Assembly (NCBI RefSeq): GCF_023278565.1
Contig: NC_064676.1
Location: 7,750,001-7,814,000, forward strand
Length of the DNA stretch: 64,000 nt
Direction: 5' to 3'
Source of the DNA: Colletotrichum lupini
Taxonomy: Eukaryota; Ascomycota; Sordariomycetes; Glomerellales; Glomerellaceae
Made by a program: the position numbers and the translations under genes. Each line of letters begins with the position of its first letter. Within the stretch, counting starts at the first letter, position 1. Below, one piece after another: positions 9,225-20,227 of this stretch. The notes under the pieces were generated by a model that made no database searches, was not told where the DNA came from, and was given only the letters and a program-made list of their open reading frames with translations.

Positions 9225-9971
9225 TTAGTAGGTGACCGTTGCAACTTTGGCAACATATTTGTCGTCTCCATTCTTTTGCAAGATGTTGTCAAACATCCAC
9301 TTGCCAACGTCTTCACGGGCAATGCTGTACCCAATGGCCAGTTCCTCAACACCCTTGACGGGGTCCTCGACGCCCACCCGGACTGTGCCTGCGGGCTGCT
9401 CCTTTCCGTTGGTCAGGAAGCTAGCGCGCACCACCGTCCAGGCTTCACCACTCGCAAAGAGAAGTTCCTCCATGGCTTTCTTGTCCATGTGCGGGGTGTG
9501 CAAGAGGCCCTTGTAGAGAGGTTGAATAACGAGGGGCGTGTCTCTGCCAAACTTGGAAATGCCAGTGCTGCTGAGCCCAATGACGCGCGGCCGTCCAGAG
9601 ACGCCCTTTCCGGTGCGCAGCTTCTCGATCGCGGCGAGCAACACAGTCATGCCCTTTTCGCAGACGTTGACGTCCTCGAGGTTCATCTTGCGCAGCTCAA
9701 ACCAGGCGCCGATGGAGGAGACGACGGCGTCGACGAAGCGGGTTGCGTCAAGGGGCGAGACGACGCATCTGGCAATCACGTCGGCGTCGTGGGCGTTGCC
9801 TTGTTCGATGCGGAGGTTGGGGTACTTTTCGGACGGGAGGACGGAGGTCAGCTTGGACGGGGTGCGGCACAGGGCTATGCACGTGAAGCCGGCGTCGAGG
9901 CAGCGGCGTAGAGCTGAGAGTCCGCAGCCGCCAGTGGCTCCGAGGAAGAGAATGGTCTTTGCGGAAGACAT
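9225..9971 (-). CDS. NAD(P)-binding NmrA-like protein (PF13460 type)
   Basis: A single-exon gene of 248 residues. The N-terminus TILFLGATGGCGLSALRRCL carries the GxxGxxG Rossmann loop near residues 11-17, followed by CRTPSKL (second-strand region) and the VIGLSSTGISKFG strand typical of atypical SDR/NmrA-like NAD(P)H-binding proteins. The C-terminal IAREDVGKWMFDNIL is also family-typical. It is unrelated in detail to the NmrA-like protein at 2810-3730, so the two are not a recent duplication. Tail to tail with the carboxylesterase gene, 290 bp apart. The substrate is unknown. Confidence 0.85.
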   Translation of the reverse strand: MSSAKTILFLGATGGCGLSALRRCLDAGFTCIALCRTPSKLTSVLPSEKYPNLRIEQGNAHDADVIARCVVSPLDATRFVDAVVSSIGAWFELRKMNLEDVNVCEKGMTVLLAAIEKLRTGKGVSGRPRVIGLSSTGISKFGRDTPLVIQPLYKGLLHTPHMDKKAMEELLFASGEAWTVVRASFLTNGKEQPAGTVRVGVEDPVKGVEELAIGYSIAREDVGKWMFDNILQKNGDDKYVAKVATVTY

Positions 9972-11890
9972 GATCGGCGAGTGATCCGTGGCGTGCCGTG
10001 TAAGCGCCTAGGTAATGGGGTTTCGGGACGGAACCGAGTACGGATGCGAGAGGAGAGACCGAGCGCGGGATTGCGGATCGGGGCCGGGGGGTTATTGGGA
10101 AATCGGTTCCACTGAGGTGTTTGAGATCGACGAGAGATGAAAAGAAGATTCTTTTTGTCCTGGAAGGTGAGACTAAATTGGTGAGGATTCAGAGTAATGA
10201 TTTAGAATGATGATCAGGTCTTCTAATTCCAGTTGGAAAGCGAGAACTCCATCGCCTTTTATCCTACCAGAAGTCCGCGTCAATAACGCTGAGGGGCCTC
10301 GAGGGACACGACTGCAATGCAAAGTCCGCAAGCCACACGGAGCCGTGAGAGTGCATAGTTAGGCCGAATCACCGTGTGTGCGTGTATGGCTTACATGTTT
10401 GGTAGGCGACAGCGTCGAAGGAATCGAGGCCAGCCGTCGTAATGCTTGTTTTGGGGTGAGAGAATGTCACCAAATGAGGCCACACGGCCACAGGGCTGGA
10501 ATACGGTTGGAATGTTCCTCCGCTCGACGTGGTGGCGTCCAGTCGGAATGCTCTGATAGACGTAGACGGTCAAGCCACATTTGGCTTATCGGGACTCGCG
10601 GGCCCTGTGGTGGATCTTTACTATGGGTCTTTGCACGGGATTCGACCCCGGTGGCTTGACGCTAGGCTAAGTCTAGTTAGGACAACGGCTGGTAGGGCCG
10701 CCTGGTTGGGAAGGCAGCGGGTCGACTCGCATTCCAAATCCGGCTGGAGAGAAGTCCCTGGACAACTCGACTCGGATCCCATCGTCAACACTCCAATGCT
10801 CTTTTACTGACATCTTCAACTCTCTCAGTCTCCATCACCGAAACCCTGAGCCTCCCAAGATGAAGCTCCTCCAGTTTGCTGTGGCCAACACACTTTTCAA
10901 AGAGCGGCCATAGTTCACCAGCACAGACCATCGTATCGAACCTACGGCTATTCACTCTCTCGTCTTCCCAAGTGACTGACCTCACTTGACCAACTCTGGC
11001 TTCCACTACCAGAGTGTATTCTCGAATCCGTGCGCATTTGACGCATCATGAACTTCTGCTCGTCTCCGCGATACAACAACTATGCGACTCGAGATGGCAC
11101 ATGTCGACCCGACTTGCCACGTCCCACTACGGTACTGTCCCCGGCGTACATTCAGCCAGCAAACCCCCATCGCCTCCCTCACGCGAATGCATCGTACAGA
11201 ACTGCATCGGGCAATTGGCTTCGAGCTCACCGATCACTCCCTGATCTATAACGACTTTGCTACCCACCATCGAGACAAGCAGGTCCCTGCAGCATCTCGC
11301 AGCTCACTTCCCCAACCCAACTCAACAGCACAGACTGTGACGTTTCGGCGTGGCATTGGTGGGAGCGCTGAACACTTGACTACAACCCAAGAGAGGGGAC
11401 TCAGCCCGCAGAAGAGTCTGCACGACTAATCACCCATTTGAGAGATGGCACCATGTCGCTTCCGTTTGAGTTTCGTCCGATTCCATCACCCAACTTTCAT
11501 TCGCAATCTGCCTTTCCACAGTCCAACGCTCCAAGGAAGTGCCCGGACAACAAGGAACGCACCTGGAAAGTTCTGTTCGGTTTGAGCATGTTTGTGGCCC
11601 TTACCAGCGGCCGTTGTGCCGTTCAGATCACAAGCGCAGACAAAGCAATCCTCGGCCAGATAACCCCATGTTGCAGGCCAGGCCCATGCCGTTTCGTAGA
11701 TCTCTGACGCGGGTCCCAAGCTTGTCGATGAGAACTCTCAGTCGTATTAAGATCGCGGCATGCCGCTGCACAGTCATCTCGTCTTAGCCTTGACAGACGT
11801 CGTCAACGCCAAGGGACTCGGACAGATCGAAGAGAGCCTCTCTACTACACAACTAGGCACTCGCGCCGTCCAGCATTCTCTGATCCAAAA
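9972..11890. other. Intergenic region, about 1.9 kb
   Basis: Head-to-head spacer between the NmrA-like gene and the alpha/beta-hydrolase gene. It holds many short reading frames of up to 115 codons (for example 11082-11429 on the plus strand) without recognisable motifs. A 5' exon of the downstream hydrolase gene could lie here, but no coherent splice chain was found. Confidence 0.35.
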
Positions 11891-13495
11891 ATGCTCGTGG
11901 GAAGGTCGGTTCCGGAACTCATCCTCGTGAGGTCTATGGTAATATACTTTCAGTACCTCGGGTCTCTCTGCTTCCTCTACTTTTGGTTCATATTCGCACT
12001 CGCTGGTGTACCCGGCATCGCTCATCCCATATCCATCCTCATCGAAGTCATTGGCATCGTCGAAATCGTCTTTTACTTTGCCTGGTTCGTGCCGTATCGC
12101 CGTCGTCTACAGAAACCCGGCCTACAACCAGAGCCTCTGAACCAGGAAGAACGCCGGCGGTTCTTCTACCAGGGACTGGATCACGCACCAGATGTCGAGC
12201 AGTATATCCGGAAATGGCACTGTAACGCCCAGCTCGGCGACATTCGCAGGGAGAATGTCAAAGACTGGCTGATGTGGGCATTGTTCGACAAGCAAGGCAA
12301 CCCGCGAGAGCATGACGAAGAACTCGAGGAGTACATTGCGGAAACCGAAGAGCGGGCTGGAGTCAATATCAAGAGAGGCTTTGGAGACGCAACACCGATG
12401 CGACTCAGTTTTGATTCCATCACAATCACCCACCGGAGCCTGATGTATTACCTTGTAAGTGGCTCTGTAGTCAACATTATCCTCAACTTAGCCGGAGTTG
12501 GAGACTAACGCATTCAAAAGACTACTGGCACCCTCGACTTCTTCGCAACCCTCGTCCTCTTTATCAGAGGCTTCAAATTCTACCGTCAACCACGCAACAC
12601 CTTTTTCTCCGTCTTCCCATGGCGGCCCATGACCCTCTTCTCACCCAACGAGTCTGCCGACCCGAAGCTAAGCTACTTCTGCCGCCCGCACACGTCGGAG
12701 ACCAAGCGTCCCATCCTCTTCATGCACGGCGTCGGCGTCGGCATGCTCCCGTATCTACTATGGCTCTGGAGCATTCCCAAGGACGTCGGCGTGCTCTGCA
12801 TCGAGATTCTCCCTGTCTCCTCGCGCATTTGCCCCCCTCTGCAGACGACCAAGGAGCTCGTCGACGGCATAGACGCCATCGTCAAACAGCAAAACTATAA
12901 TGACTTTGTCTTTGTTGGAAACTCCTTTGGCACGCTCTTCGTTTCTCCGCTGCTACAAAGACCCGACATCGCGGCAAAGATCAACTCCATCGTCCTCATC
13001 GACCCCGTGTCACTGCTCCTCCACCTCCCCGCCGTAGCCTACAACTTCACGCGGCGCACACCGAAATGGGGCAACGAATGGGAAATCTGGTTCGTCGCCA
13101 CAGATCCTATGGTTGCACACACCCTTGCCCGCCGTTTCCGTTGGCAAGACTTTATCCTATGGACGCCCCAGCTACAGGGAAAGCGCACCACCGTCGTCCT
13201 CGGCGGCGAGGACTGCGTCACCGACCCAGATGCCGTGGCGAGCTACGTCTACTTTGGCGATCTCAACTACACGCGGCACGACAAGCCCGAGTGGGCGACG
13301 ACGCCTCAGAGATGGAGCGGGAAAGGAGAGCTGGAGCTCATGTACCTGGCCGGCATGGATCACGGCCAGGCCTTTTTGAGCATCAAGCATATGCCGCAGA
13401 TTGGTAACGTTGTAATAGCCTATACGCACCTTAGCGGGGTCATGGACTCGAGGCAAGCGGATGTCGCCAAGGAGGAAGAACAGAACCAGATTTGA
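11891..13495 (+). CDS. Membrane-anchored alpha/beta hydrolase
   Basis: Exons 11891-12454 and 12521-13495 encode 512 residues; the 66-nt intron has GTAAGT, a GACTAAC branch point and an AAG acceptor. Residues 18-65 form two hydrophobic segments (YLGSLCFLYFWFIFALAGV and ISILIEVIGIVEIVFYFAWF), so the N-terminus is probably membrane-embedded. The catalytic domain starts near RPILFMHGVGVGM (oxyanion region). The nucleophile elbow is GNSFG with Ser323, a likely acid lies in VVLGGEDCVTDPD, and the histidine in GMDHGQAF. I recognise the fold, not the substrate; lipid ester hydrolysis at a membrane is a guess. Upstream exons cannot be excluded. Confidence 0.82.
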
Positions 13496-13842
13496 GACGA
13501 TGTCATGATTTATGAGGCGTTTTTCGGTTACTCCTGGATGGGCAGGCTGCGTGCGTTCTTTTTGCGACGTGGCTGAGGAGTGGATGGTCTGGGAACCTGC
13601 CCTCATCTTTGTTATTTTGCAATATTTATCATCTTTGACCCTCTTCCTCTCTTATATATCGCTGTCTCTGATTACCCTGTGACCTTTGGAATGTTAGTAT
13701 GATGCTAGCCTCACAGCATCAGATGTAAGGATATCTGATCAAAGCCCGTGATGGCGTTTCCGCTTCGCACCCTATGACCACAATTGAACCTCGACAAATC
13801 CTTTACAATATCACAGTCACCACATCCAGATTTCATCATCAG
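13496..13842. other. Convergent spacer, hydrolase and HET genes
   Basis: A 347-bp 3'-to-3' spacer that should hold both terminators. No gene or repeat is evident. Confidence 0.4.
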
Positions 13843-15612
13843 TCAATCATATTCGTCCCACGGCAAGAGCCCCGTCTTCTGATAGCCAGGAATATGCGGC
13901 TGCAACGGCGCACAACACTCGATCCTAACCCCCTTCCTCCCAAGCCTATCAACCTCCACCAACCTCACGCGCACAGGAACCTCATGCCTCTTGACCAGAG
14001 CGAACCCTCTACTCCTCCAATTCCGTGCAACATCTCCCTCGACTTGGACCTTGACCTCCACATCCGTCTCAACAAACCGATCCAGCCCACCAGACACGGC
14101 AAACTGCGTATCCCCCCACAGCACATCAACCTCCAAATCAGCCTGCGCCTCACAAGCATGACACCACACCTTCCACTCCCCATCCACCCTCCTCCACCCG
14201 ACAACAACATCCACTTGAATCCGCGCGTTCGTCGGCGACTCAAACCGCAACCCGGCAAGCACCGGCTCAAAATACGGGTTCCCCGTCCTCAGAATCCCCA
14301 AACTCGGCACCCACGGCCCCGTGGGATATGAATCGACAACCCGATACGCCTCCCGGGCGCCGCCCGCCTTCCAACCCGCCTTGAGGACAGAGATATCCGG
14401 TAAAACATACGTCGGGCTCCGCTTGACGAAAACAGTCTTGTAGCTGCCCCGCCCCGGCCTCGTCGAATCCGGCGCCGGGATCACCGTGCAGACACTCCCC
14501 GTCCGGACCCGGGCGTACTGGTTCCCCGACAACTTCCTCAGCATGATGCGCGGGCACTGATCCCCGTTCTCGCCCTGGATAGCGCAGTCCAAAACAGCGT
14601 AAAAGTCGTCCGCCGCGCTGCCGTCATCACCGCCTTGGTCGTCGTCCACGGGCTCAAGGTACATGGAAATCCTAATCCCCTGGTTCGTAAGCTGGATCGG
14701 CTGCTGCCCCGTCGTCCCGAACGCCGGCAACGGGCGAAGGTACTGAAACTGGGAAAACTCAACCGGCGACGGAGCAAGCAGGCCGCTGAGGATATGCTGG
14801 TCAAACGCCGCCTCCTCCGTGGACGTCTCGTAGTTGCTGTGCCACGCGAAAATGGAATGGTCTCCCGTATCCTGGAGTATGGCCTCCTGCAGCCGCGCAA
14901 AATCCTTCATCCCCTCGCCGTACAGCAGCGGCATGTTGACGCCAAAGATGCCCATAAGGCTGTAGGCCAGGTCCTCCTTGCGGGTCGTGACTCTCGACGA
15001 GGCCCAGTGCATGCGCTCGGCGACGCTCGACGACTCCAGGGGAACAGTCTTGTTCAGGATGTCGAGACTGATTCCCGTGACGGTTGCCAGCGCGGGACCG
15101 AGTGACTCGTCGAGCTTGGAGCCGATGAGAAGCCAGTCCTTGTCGTAAAAGTCGACGTTGTCGGGCGCAATGAGCTCCTGGAGCGTCCAGCCGCGAGTAA
15201 ACCATCGGCATTCGCGCAGCGCCAGTTCCAACGGAGCAGTCATACCTGGGTGCTGGTATATCGAGTAGTCCAAGTCGGAGAGGTAGACGTAGCAAATACT
15301 AGCCTGCTCGTACCAGTTGAACATGGAGTTGATGGCCTCGGACAACTCGGCGCTGCTCGTCTTGTCGATGCAGCACGTATCGATCCAGATGTAGTCGTAC
15401 CCCTGACTTTGAGCAAGTCGGCAGGCTCCCGTGATCTTGGGGTATCCGGCCATCAGTGTGATGTCCTTCTGGGCATCGCGCACATCTTGCAATGTAACCT
15501 CCTCTGCTCCCCACGTATGGGAGAGAATAGCAAAGTCTGGCGTATTGTCTCCTTCGTAGATGGCGAAGTTCCCAAGTGGCTGTGACCCGTGGGCAGTTTC
15601 CAAGAGTCTCAT
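13843..15612 (-). CDS. HET-domain heterokaryon-incompatibility protein
   Basis: A single-exon gene of 589 residues. The three conserved blocks of the HET domain (PF06985) are intact and in order: FAILSHTWGAEEVTLQDV at residues 27-44, then YDYIWIDTCCIDKTSSAELS with a following SICYVYLSDL, then CRWFTRGWTLQELIAP. After the domain comes the usual KEDLAYSLMGIFGVNMPLLYGEG stretch. HET proteins trigger cell death after fusion of genetically different hyphae; the HET domain resembles TIR domains in fold. No NACHT, ankyrin or WD40 repeats are seen; the C-terminal half (about residues 250-589) is of unknown function. The frame is undamaged, so it is probably functional. Confidence 0.92.
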   Translation of the reverse strand: MRLLETAHGSQPLGNFAIYEGDNTPDFAILSHTWGAEEVTLQDVRDAQKDITLMAGYPKITGACRLAQSQGYDYIWIDTCCIDKTSSAELSEAINSMFNWYEQASICYVYLSDLDYSIYQHPGMTAPLELALRECRWFTRGWTLQELIAPDNVDFYDKDWLLIGSKLDESLGPALATVTGISLDILNKTVPLESSSVAERMHWASSRVTTRKEDLAYSLMGIFGVNMPLLYGEGMKDFARLQEAILQDTGDHSIFAWHSNYETSTEEAAFDQHILSGLLAPSPVEFSQFQYLRPLPAFGTTGQQPIQLTNQGIRISMYLEPVDDDQGGDDGSAADDFYAVLDCAIQGENGDQCPRIMLRKLSGNQYARVRTGSVCTVIPAPDSTRPGRGSYKTVFVKRSPTYVLPDISVLKAGWKAGGAREAYRVVDSYPTGPWVPSLGILRTGNPYFEPVLAGLRFESPTNARIQVDVVVGWRRVDGEWKVWCHACEAQADLEVDVLWGDTQFAVSGGLDRFVETDVEVKVQVEGDVARNWRSRGFALVKRHEVPVRVRLVEVDRLGRKGVRIECCAPLQPHIPGYQKTGLLPWDEYD

Positions 15613-16003
15613 TGTCTCTCTGTGTTTGTACTACACAGGACATGACTGGGCCGATGCGGAGGTGAAGGCATGTTGCTGGCGGTGTTCCTGGTGGCCACTA
15701 ATGCAGCTCGGGTCCCCGCAGGCCCTAGATAGATTAACTGTCTCTGGGATCCATTAGAGCAACCCTGGCACTTTTCGATGCTATTTGCCAGGGTCAACAC
15801 CCGCCGAAATACTAAACCTACGGATGTGGATGCTCTGTAGGCCGATTGAGTCGTGTGTCGGGCAAAGTATGGTATGCGGTGTAAGTCTATGTCTTACTTG
15901 AGAGCCGTTGTTCCTGGTACGCAAGGTGAAGAGAAAATCCCAGTAGTATTGTTCATGAGGTATCTCGAATATAAATCTTGCAACTTGATTCGGTATCGTA
16001 CAA
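15613..16003. other. Intergenic spacer upstream of HET gene
   Basis: A 391-bp stretch holding the HET promoter and the 3' UTR of the methyltransferase gene. No motif was recognised. Confidence 0.35.
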
Positions 16004-16822
16004 TCACGCCTTGGGAGCATCAGTCAGTGGCACATATCGAACCCCAAATAGCTTCTCCTTCACAACGGACCCGTCCTCCTTCTTGTCAATGGCCCAAACG
16101 TATTGATCGTAGCCATTGTCATCCTCGACAGGAATAAACATCCTGCCCAAAGTTAGCATTCCGTGTCAGATAAGGGCGTTCGCCCAGCTCACCTGCCAGG
16201 CGCCCGTAGCTGGTCCACCAACTCCTGGTGAAGCTCCACCGCGGCGGCACCAACATGGATGGCATCCCACCCCGTAGAATCACCCGTCTCCCCGCCTCGC
16301 GGCGCCTCCACCCAGCCCTTCCGTCCATCACCGACCCGGAACTTGACCTTGCCGCTATCCAAGAGTGCCCTCCCCTCGGCACTTTTGGCCATATTGGTCT
16401 CGCCCATGTCTTTGAGCGCCTGGATATGCTCCAGCCCGACAACGAGCCCTTTATCACCCACGAGCTCGGCAAGCAGGTGCGTCAAGTATCCCGATCCCGA
16501 ACCGACATCCAGCACGCGCGGCGCGGGCCTCGTTTCGGAGGGCAGGATGTGCGGGAGGAGAGACTCGGTGGCACTGGCGTGCATGTGAGGTGCCGAGATG
16601 GTGGCCTTATGGCCTATGGACTGGGGCGAGTCTTCGTACGGCGCAGCGGGAGCGTAGTGTGCCCGGTCAACCTAGGAAGCAGGTCAGAGATGCTCTGGCA
16701 GTGACTGTGGTTGAAGATACCCTGAGAAAGGCGTCTTTGACTCGTTGGTCTTTGATGAGGCCATGCCGCCACATGTTCTCGACCAGGTCTTTATTTGTCG
16801 CGCCGGAGCTTCGCCAGGCCAT
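16004..16822 (-). CDS. Protein-L-isoaspartate O-methyltransferase (PIMT)
   Basis: Three exons, 16822-16721, 16671-16193 and 16142-16004, encode 239 residues; introns are 49 and 50 nt with GTATCT and GTGAGC donors. The start [18 protein letters not shown] matches the usual PIMT N-terminus. Family motifs are VDRAHYAP (35-42), [18 protein letters not shown] (49-66), the SAM-binding loop VLDVGSGSG (87-95), [10 protein letters not shown], and the C-terminal block [10 protein letters not shown] created by the last splice. The enzyme transfers a methyl group from S-adenosylmethionine to isoaspartyl residues, starting repair of aged proteins in the cytosol. Length is normal (about 225-240). Confidence 0.95.
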
Positions 16823-17693
16823 CTTGAAGTTGGGGGCGGGGGTTTGGTGTAGAAAGCGAGGGGTCTGTCGTCGTGTTGAGCTCGGGAGGAGCTTGAGAGC
16901 TCTCCGGACTGAAGGGCGTCTGGTATTCGTTGTGGCGGGTGCTCTGCTTGGGTTGAAATGGTGGACTTTTGATTTGCGTTATCTAGTAAGGCAAGCGAAG
17001 AGTTCTCTCGGAAGAGGGCATGCGAGATGATGTTGTTAAAGGAAGGAAATTGAGTGTGTTGTAAACATCAGAGGTGACTATCACACGAGATATCCACCTC
17101 AGCATGTCTTGAACCGCTACAACTTGAGCTATGTGCAGCGCCTGTTATGGCGCGAATGTGGTGGAGGTGGGTTGATCCCCCGCGCTCTCAAACCTTGTCG
17201 ATAAGCGACCCAGGGAGTTCAGACTGCCCGGGCAAGTGGGAGCTTACCTATTAGGTAGGTAGGTAACCTGGAAACTCTCTCACTGACCCCGCCTACTAAG
17301 CGGATCATCCCGCTGCAAGCACTAAAAGATTGTCTCTTTCGTTTGCGCCATGTTGAATTCCAGGATCATCATATGCCTAAGCCTGGAAGAATAGCATTCC
17401 GTTATCACGTCACGGTTGTGTGAGTGAGGAATAGACACGAACGGATAGAATGTACCCAAGAAAAACCTCAGTATTGATGCCGAGAATGAAAGCTGCTGCT
17501 GTGCTTCCTATGTAGATTACCCTGCTCCCATTTCCGTTCCCGTAAAACACCCAAGACCCACTGGACGACGCAAAGAAAAGGCGCGGGATGCCAAATGTCG
17601 TAGACTCGTGGCCCAGACCAATAACCACTTTGTGACACGAAAAAATAACCCACTGCGCGCTTCGTCACGCTGTGACACACGAAAACGCCAATG
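16823..17693. other. Intergenic region between PIMT and Bsd2-like genes
   Basis: An 871-bp stretch with the PIMT promoter and the 3' UTR of the Bsd2-like gene. It contains a TAGGTAGGTAGGTAACC run near 17252-17268. No gene was recognised. Confidence 0.35.
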
Positions 17694-18901
17694 CTATACC
17701 ACTCTCTCGGACGACTCGCCATCTGCGATAATGGGCACAGGCAGTCCACGGTCGGGGCTCTGCAAGACGAGCTGCTCGTGGCGCCGTGCCTTGAGGTAGT
17801 CGCTAACAGACCTGATGAGGACGAACCATCCAACAACCATCAAAATGTACGCAATCCACTCTTGTCCGGTTATGTCCGAAACACCGCCGCCGCCCTCTCC
17901 CGTTACCGCGTTGGGGTCGAAGCTGTGCGAGTTGGGGTCCGGTGGTGCCGCGTATCCGTCTTGGCCGTTCATCTTGGGCGGGTGGTCGCCCTCTGTTGTG
18001 CCCTTCATGTAGAAACCGTACTGAATTAACGTGATGCCCAGGCCGGCGCGGGACCCGTTCTTGGCCGCGTGAGTCGAGTGGAGGAGGTATGTGAGGATGA
18101 AGCCGACAACCTGGAAGGACATGGAAATCATGCCGTTCCAGACAAAACTGAAGAGAGATCCGACCGGCATCCCATCAATGTAGACCTCGTCGGGTCCGCC
18201 GAGGCCTGGAGCCAGGATAGTCGTCTCCCAGTAGGGGGGTGCCGCATCCGCAGCGGCTTGCTCATATGTCTAGAGGCTGGTTAGTACATCGTGTTCTTGG
18301 ACAACGTATGCCGTCTTTCCGCATGCAAGACATGGATAGTGACAGTGGGGATTGAACATACGGGTGGTTGCTCCTCCTTCGTCTCGCCTCCCCGCTCAGG
18401 CTTCGCCGTCAGGTTGGAAAAGACGCCCTCATTCTGGATACCGCTGCCGTAGATGCGGAAGGGCGTCGTAGGTCCGCCTGCTGCCGATGCAGTGGTGGGA
18501 GGAAGCTGGGTGACCTGCCTATCGGGCTGGGGTCTTGACTCGGAGGAAACGGTGCGGGACGTGTCGCGGGAGGTCAGGGTGGAGTCGGCGCGGACTAATC
18601 TTTGCCTGTCGTCGGCGTCGTCATCGCTTTCGTCGCCATCGGTATCGAATGCGTCGGCAAGGGTAGAGTCGACTCCGTGGGCGGCACGATCGCGCGATGA
18701 TGCTCTCGAGTGAAAGGACGGGGGCGGAGAGTTTGGCACTGTTTGCGCGTGACTTGGCGGTGCGGAGTTGGGGCTATTGAAGTCGTCCTCGTCCTGGGCG
18801 TTTACCTAGAAAGAGTACACTGTCAGCGATCCATAGAGAAAATGGGAAATGAATGGTGTCTGGTTTGGGACACAACATACCCGCTCATAACGTCCAGCCA
18901 T
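17694..18901 (-). CDS. BSD2: Bsd2/Ndfip-like NEDD4-family-interacting membrane protein
   Basis: Exons 18901-18881, 18805-18362 and 18269-17694 encode 346 residues; introns are 75 and 92 nt, both with GTATGT donors. The first exon carries only seven residues (MAGRYER). Residues 8-150 are acidic, serine/proline-rich and probably disordered. A PPTY motif (PPxY) at residues 154-157 is joined across intron 2 and should bind WW domains of an Rsp5/NEDD4 ubiquitin ligase. Three hydrophobic segments follow: SLFSFVWNGMISMSFQVVGF, GLGITLIQYGFYM and WIAYILMVVGWFVLI, the PF10176 architecture. Yeast Bsd2 recruits Rsp5 to transporters at the Golgi/endosome, including metal transporters. A short acidic linker (about 240-285) between the second and third segments is longer than I expect. 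Confidence 0.88.
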
Positions 18902-20227
18902 CTTGACGAATGTTGTGTAATGTTTTTTTGTTTTCTCTTTCTCTCTATTTTGTTGTCTTGAAACCGTAGGACTCGGGGCGCCCCTTTCGCCACCGGGGGA
19001 GAAGACGGCTAGCGCAGCGTAGTTGGTAATTGGGGGGAAGAGGCGTTGGAGGTAAGGAGAAGCCGGGGAATACGGAGGCGGTTATTCGAGAGGGACCAGG
19101 CGAAAAACGAAAAGAAAAAAGGCGAGGAAGTGTTTCGCGAGGATCGTAGGAGAAATCGGAGGGGTGAGGCGACAAAAAAGGAACGACGATGGTGGTGTTG
19201 TGCTGAAGAAAAAAAGGGTGTTGGTTTGGGGGAAAAGAGGACTACCTACGCCATCAACGTTGGCTCGGTTTGTCTGTGGTGATGAACGTCGGAGAGTCAG
19301 TCCAGGCGTAACTTGGGAGGAGTACGCTGTAAGATAGTGTAGGTACCTAGGTAGTGAACGAAGTACGAATACAGGAGGTCAGGAGTGTCGGGATTGTCGC
19401 ACGACCCGGGCGCTGTCTGTCGCTGGTTCGCTTCGCTTCGCCTCGTCTCGCTGCGGTGAAGTGGATTACCTAAGATACGGCTCTAACGCTAAAAAGCCCC
19501 TGTGACAGTGGAGGTGGAGACGGTTCTCAGTGTCGCTGCCATCGCTGGTAGGGGGGTTACGTATACGTACTCGTACCTTACCCGCGGGAATGTGCTGGAA
19601 CAAATTGAGACTGAGGGGGGCACGGGGGGTCAATTCTGTGTTGCTCCGAGTCCGCTGCCGCAATGAGGTGGTGACTGCCAACGGCTGCCTCTTGGGTGGC
19701 CTGAGTGGCTGACAAAGACAACAGGGGAACAAGGTGCCTTTACTGTCAAATGCCTCAGGCAAGAGTCATGCGCATAAGGTAAGCCAGCTCACTACCTAAG
19801 GTAGCCCCATATGCATACTGTGTAAGGTACGTAGTGAGAGCCCCACCCTCTTCGGCCCATCGGGACCCCCTGACCACTTGAGATCATTCCCTCCAATCAC
19901 AGTCCTCTGAGTAATCCACCCAATGTCATTCACGTCTTTGGCGATTTTGTCTCCACTCTGACCAGTTCCGTAAGCGCCGATGCAGCGCAGTCCCTTAGCT
20001 CCGACGAAATGAATTTCTTGGACGTCTGCGACCGGGCGCCATCTGATGCGAAATCCTTGACGTCGTTGATGGGATTCTGAAGCTACCGCGACTTACGCCC
20101 TCCACCGCCGCACCCACCCCCCTCTATCCACCACTGCTGCCTCATTGCCCCGCGGTAAGACCATGATAAGGTAGACGGCATTCGGTAGACTCACCTCCAT
20201 TCTCTAATTACTGCCAATATCGCCGCA
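18902..20227. promoter_or_regulatory. Divergent promoter region, Bsd2-like and Cbp6-like genes
   Basis: A 1.3-kb head-to-head region. It has the overlapping palindromes TAGGTACCTA (19340-19349) and TACCTAGGTA (19344-19353), and a CTACCTAAGGTAG element near 19794. A TCGCTTCGCTTCGCCTCG simple run lies near 19427-19445. No RNA gene was recognised. Confidence 0.4.

Noticed and set aside
1869..9971. A secondary-metabolite cluster
   Set aside because: The region has tailoring-type enzymes (NmrA-like, SDR, esterase, HAD), but no polyketide synthase, NRPS, terpene cyclase, P450 or cluster regulator.
10615..10700. tRNA-like segment containing GGGATTCGACCCC
   Set aside because: It resembles a T-arm, but no matching acceptor, D-arm or anticodon arm could be drawn.
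13774..14331. 185-codon plus-strand frame
   Set aside because: It lies antisense to the 3' end of the HET gene, is Pro/His/Arg-rich as expected for a shadow frame, and starts outside any promoter context.
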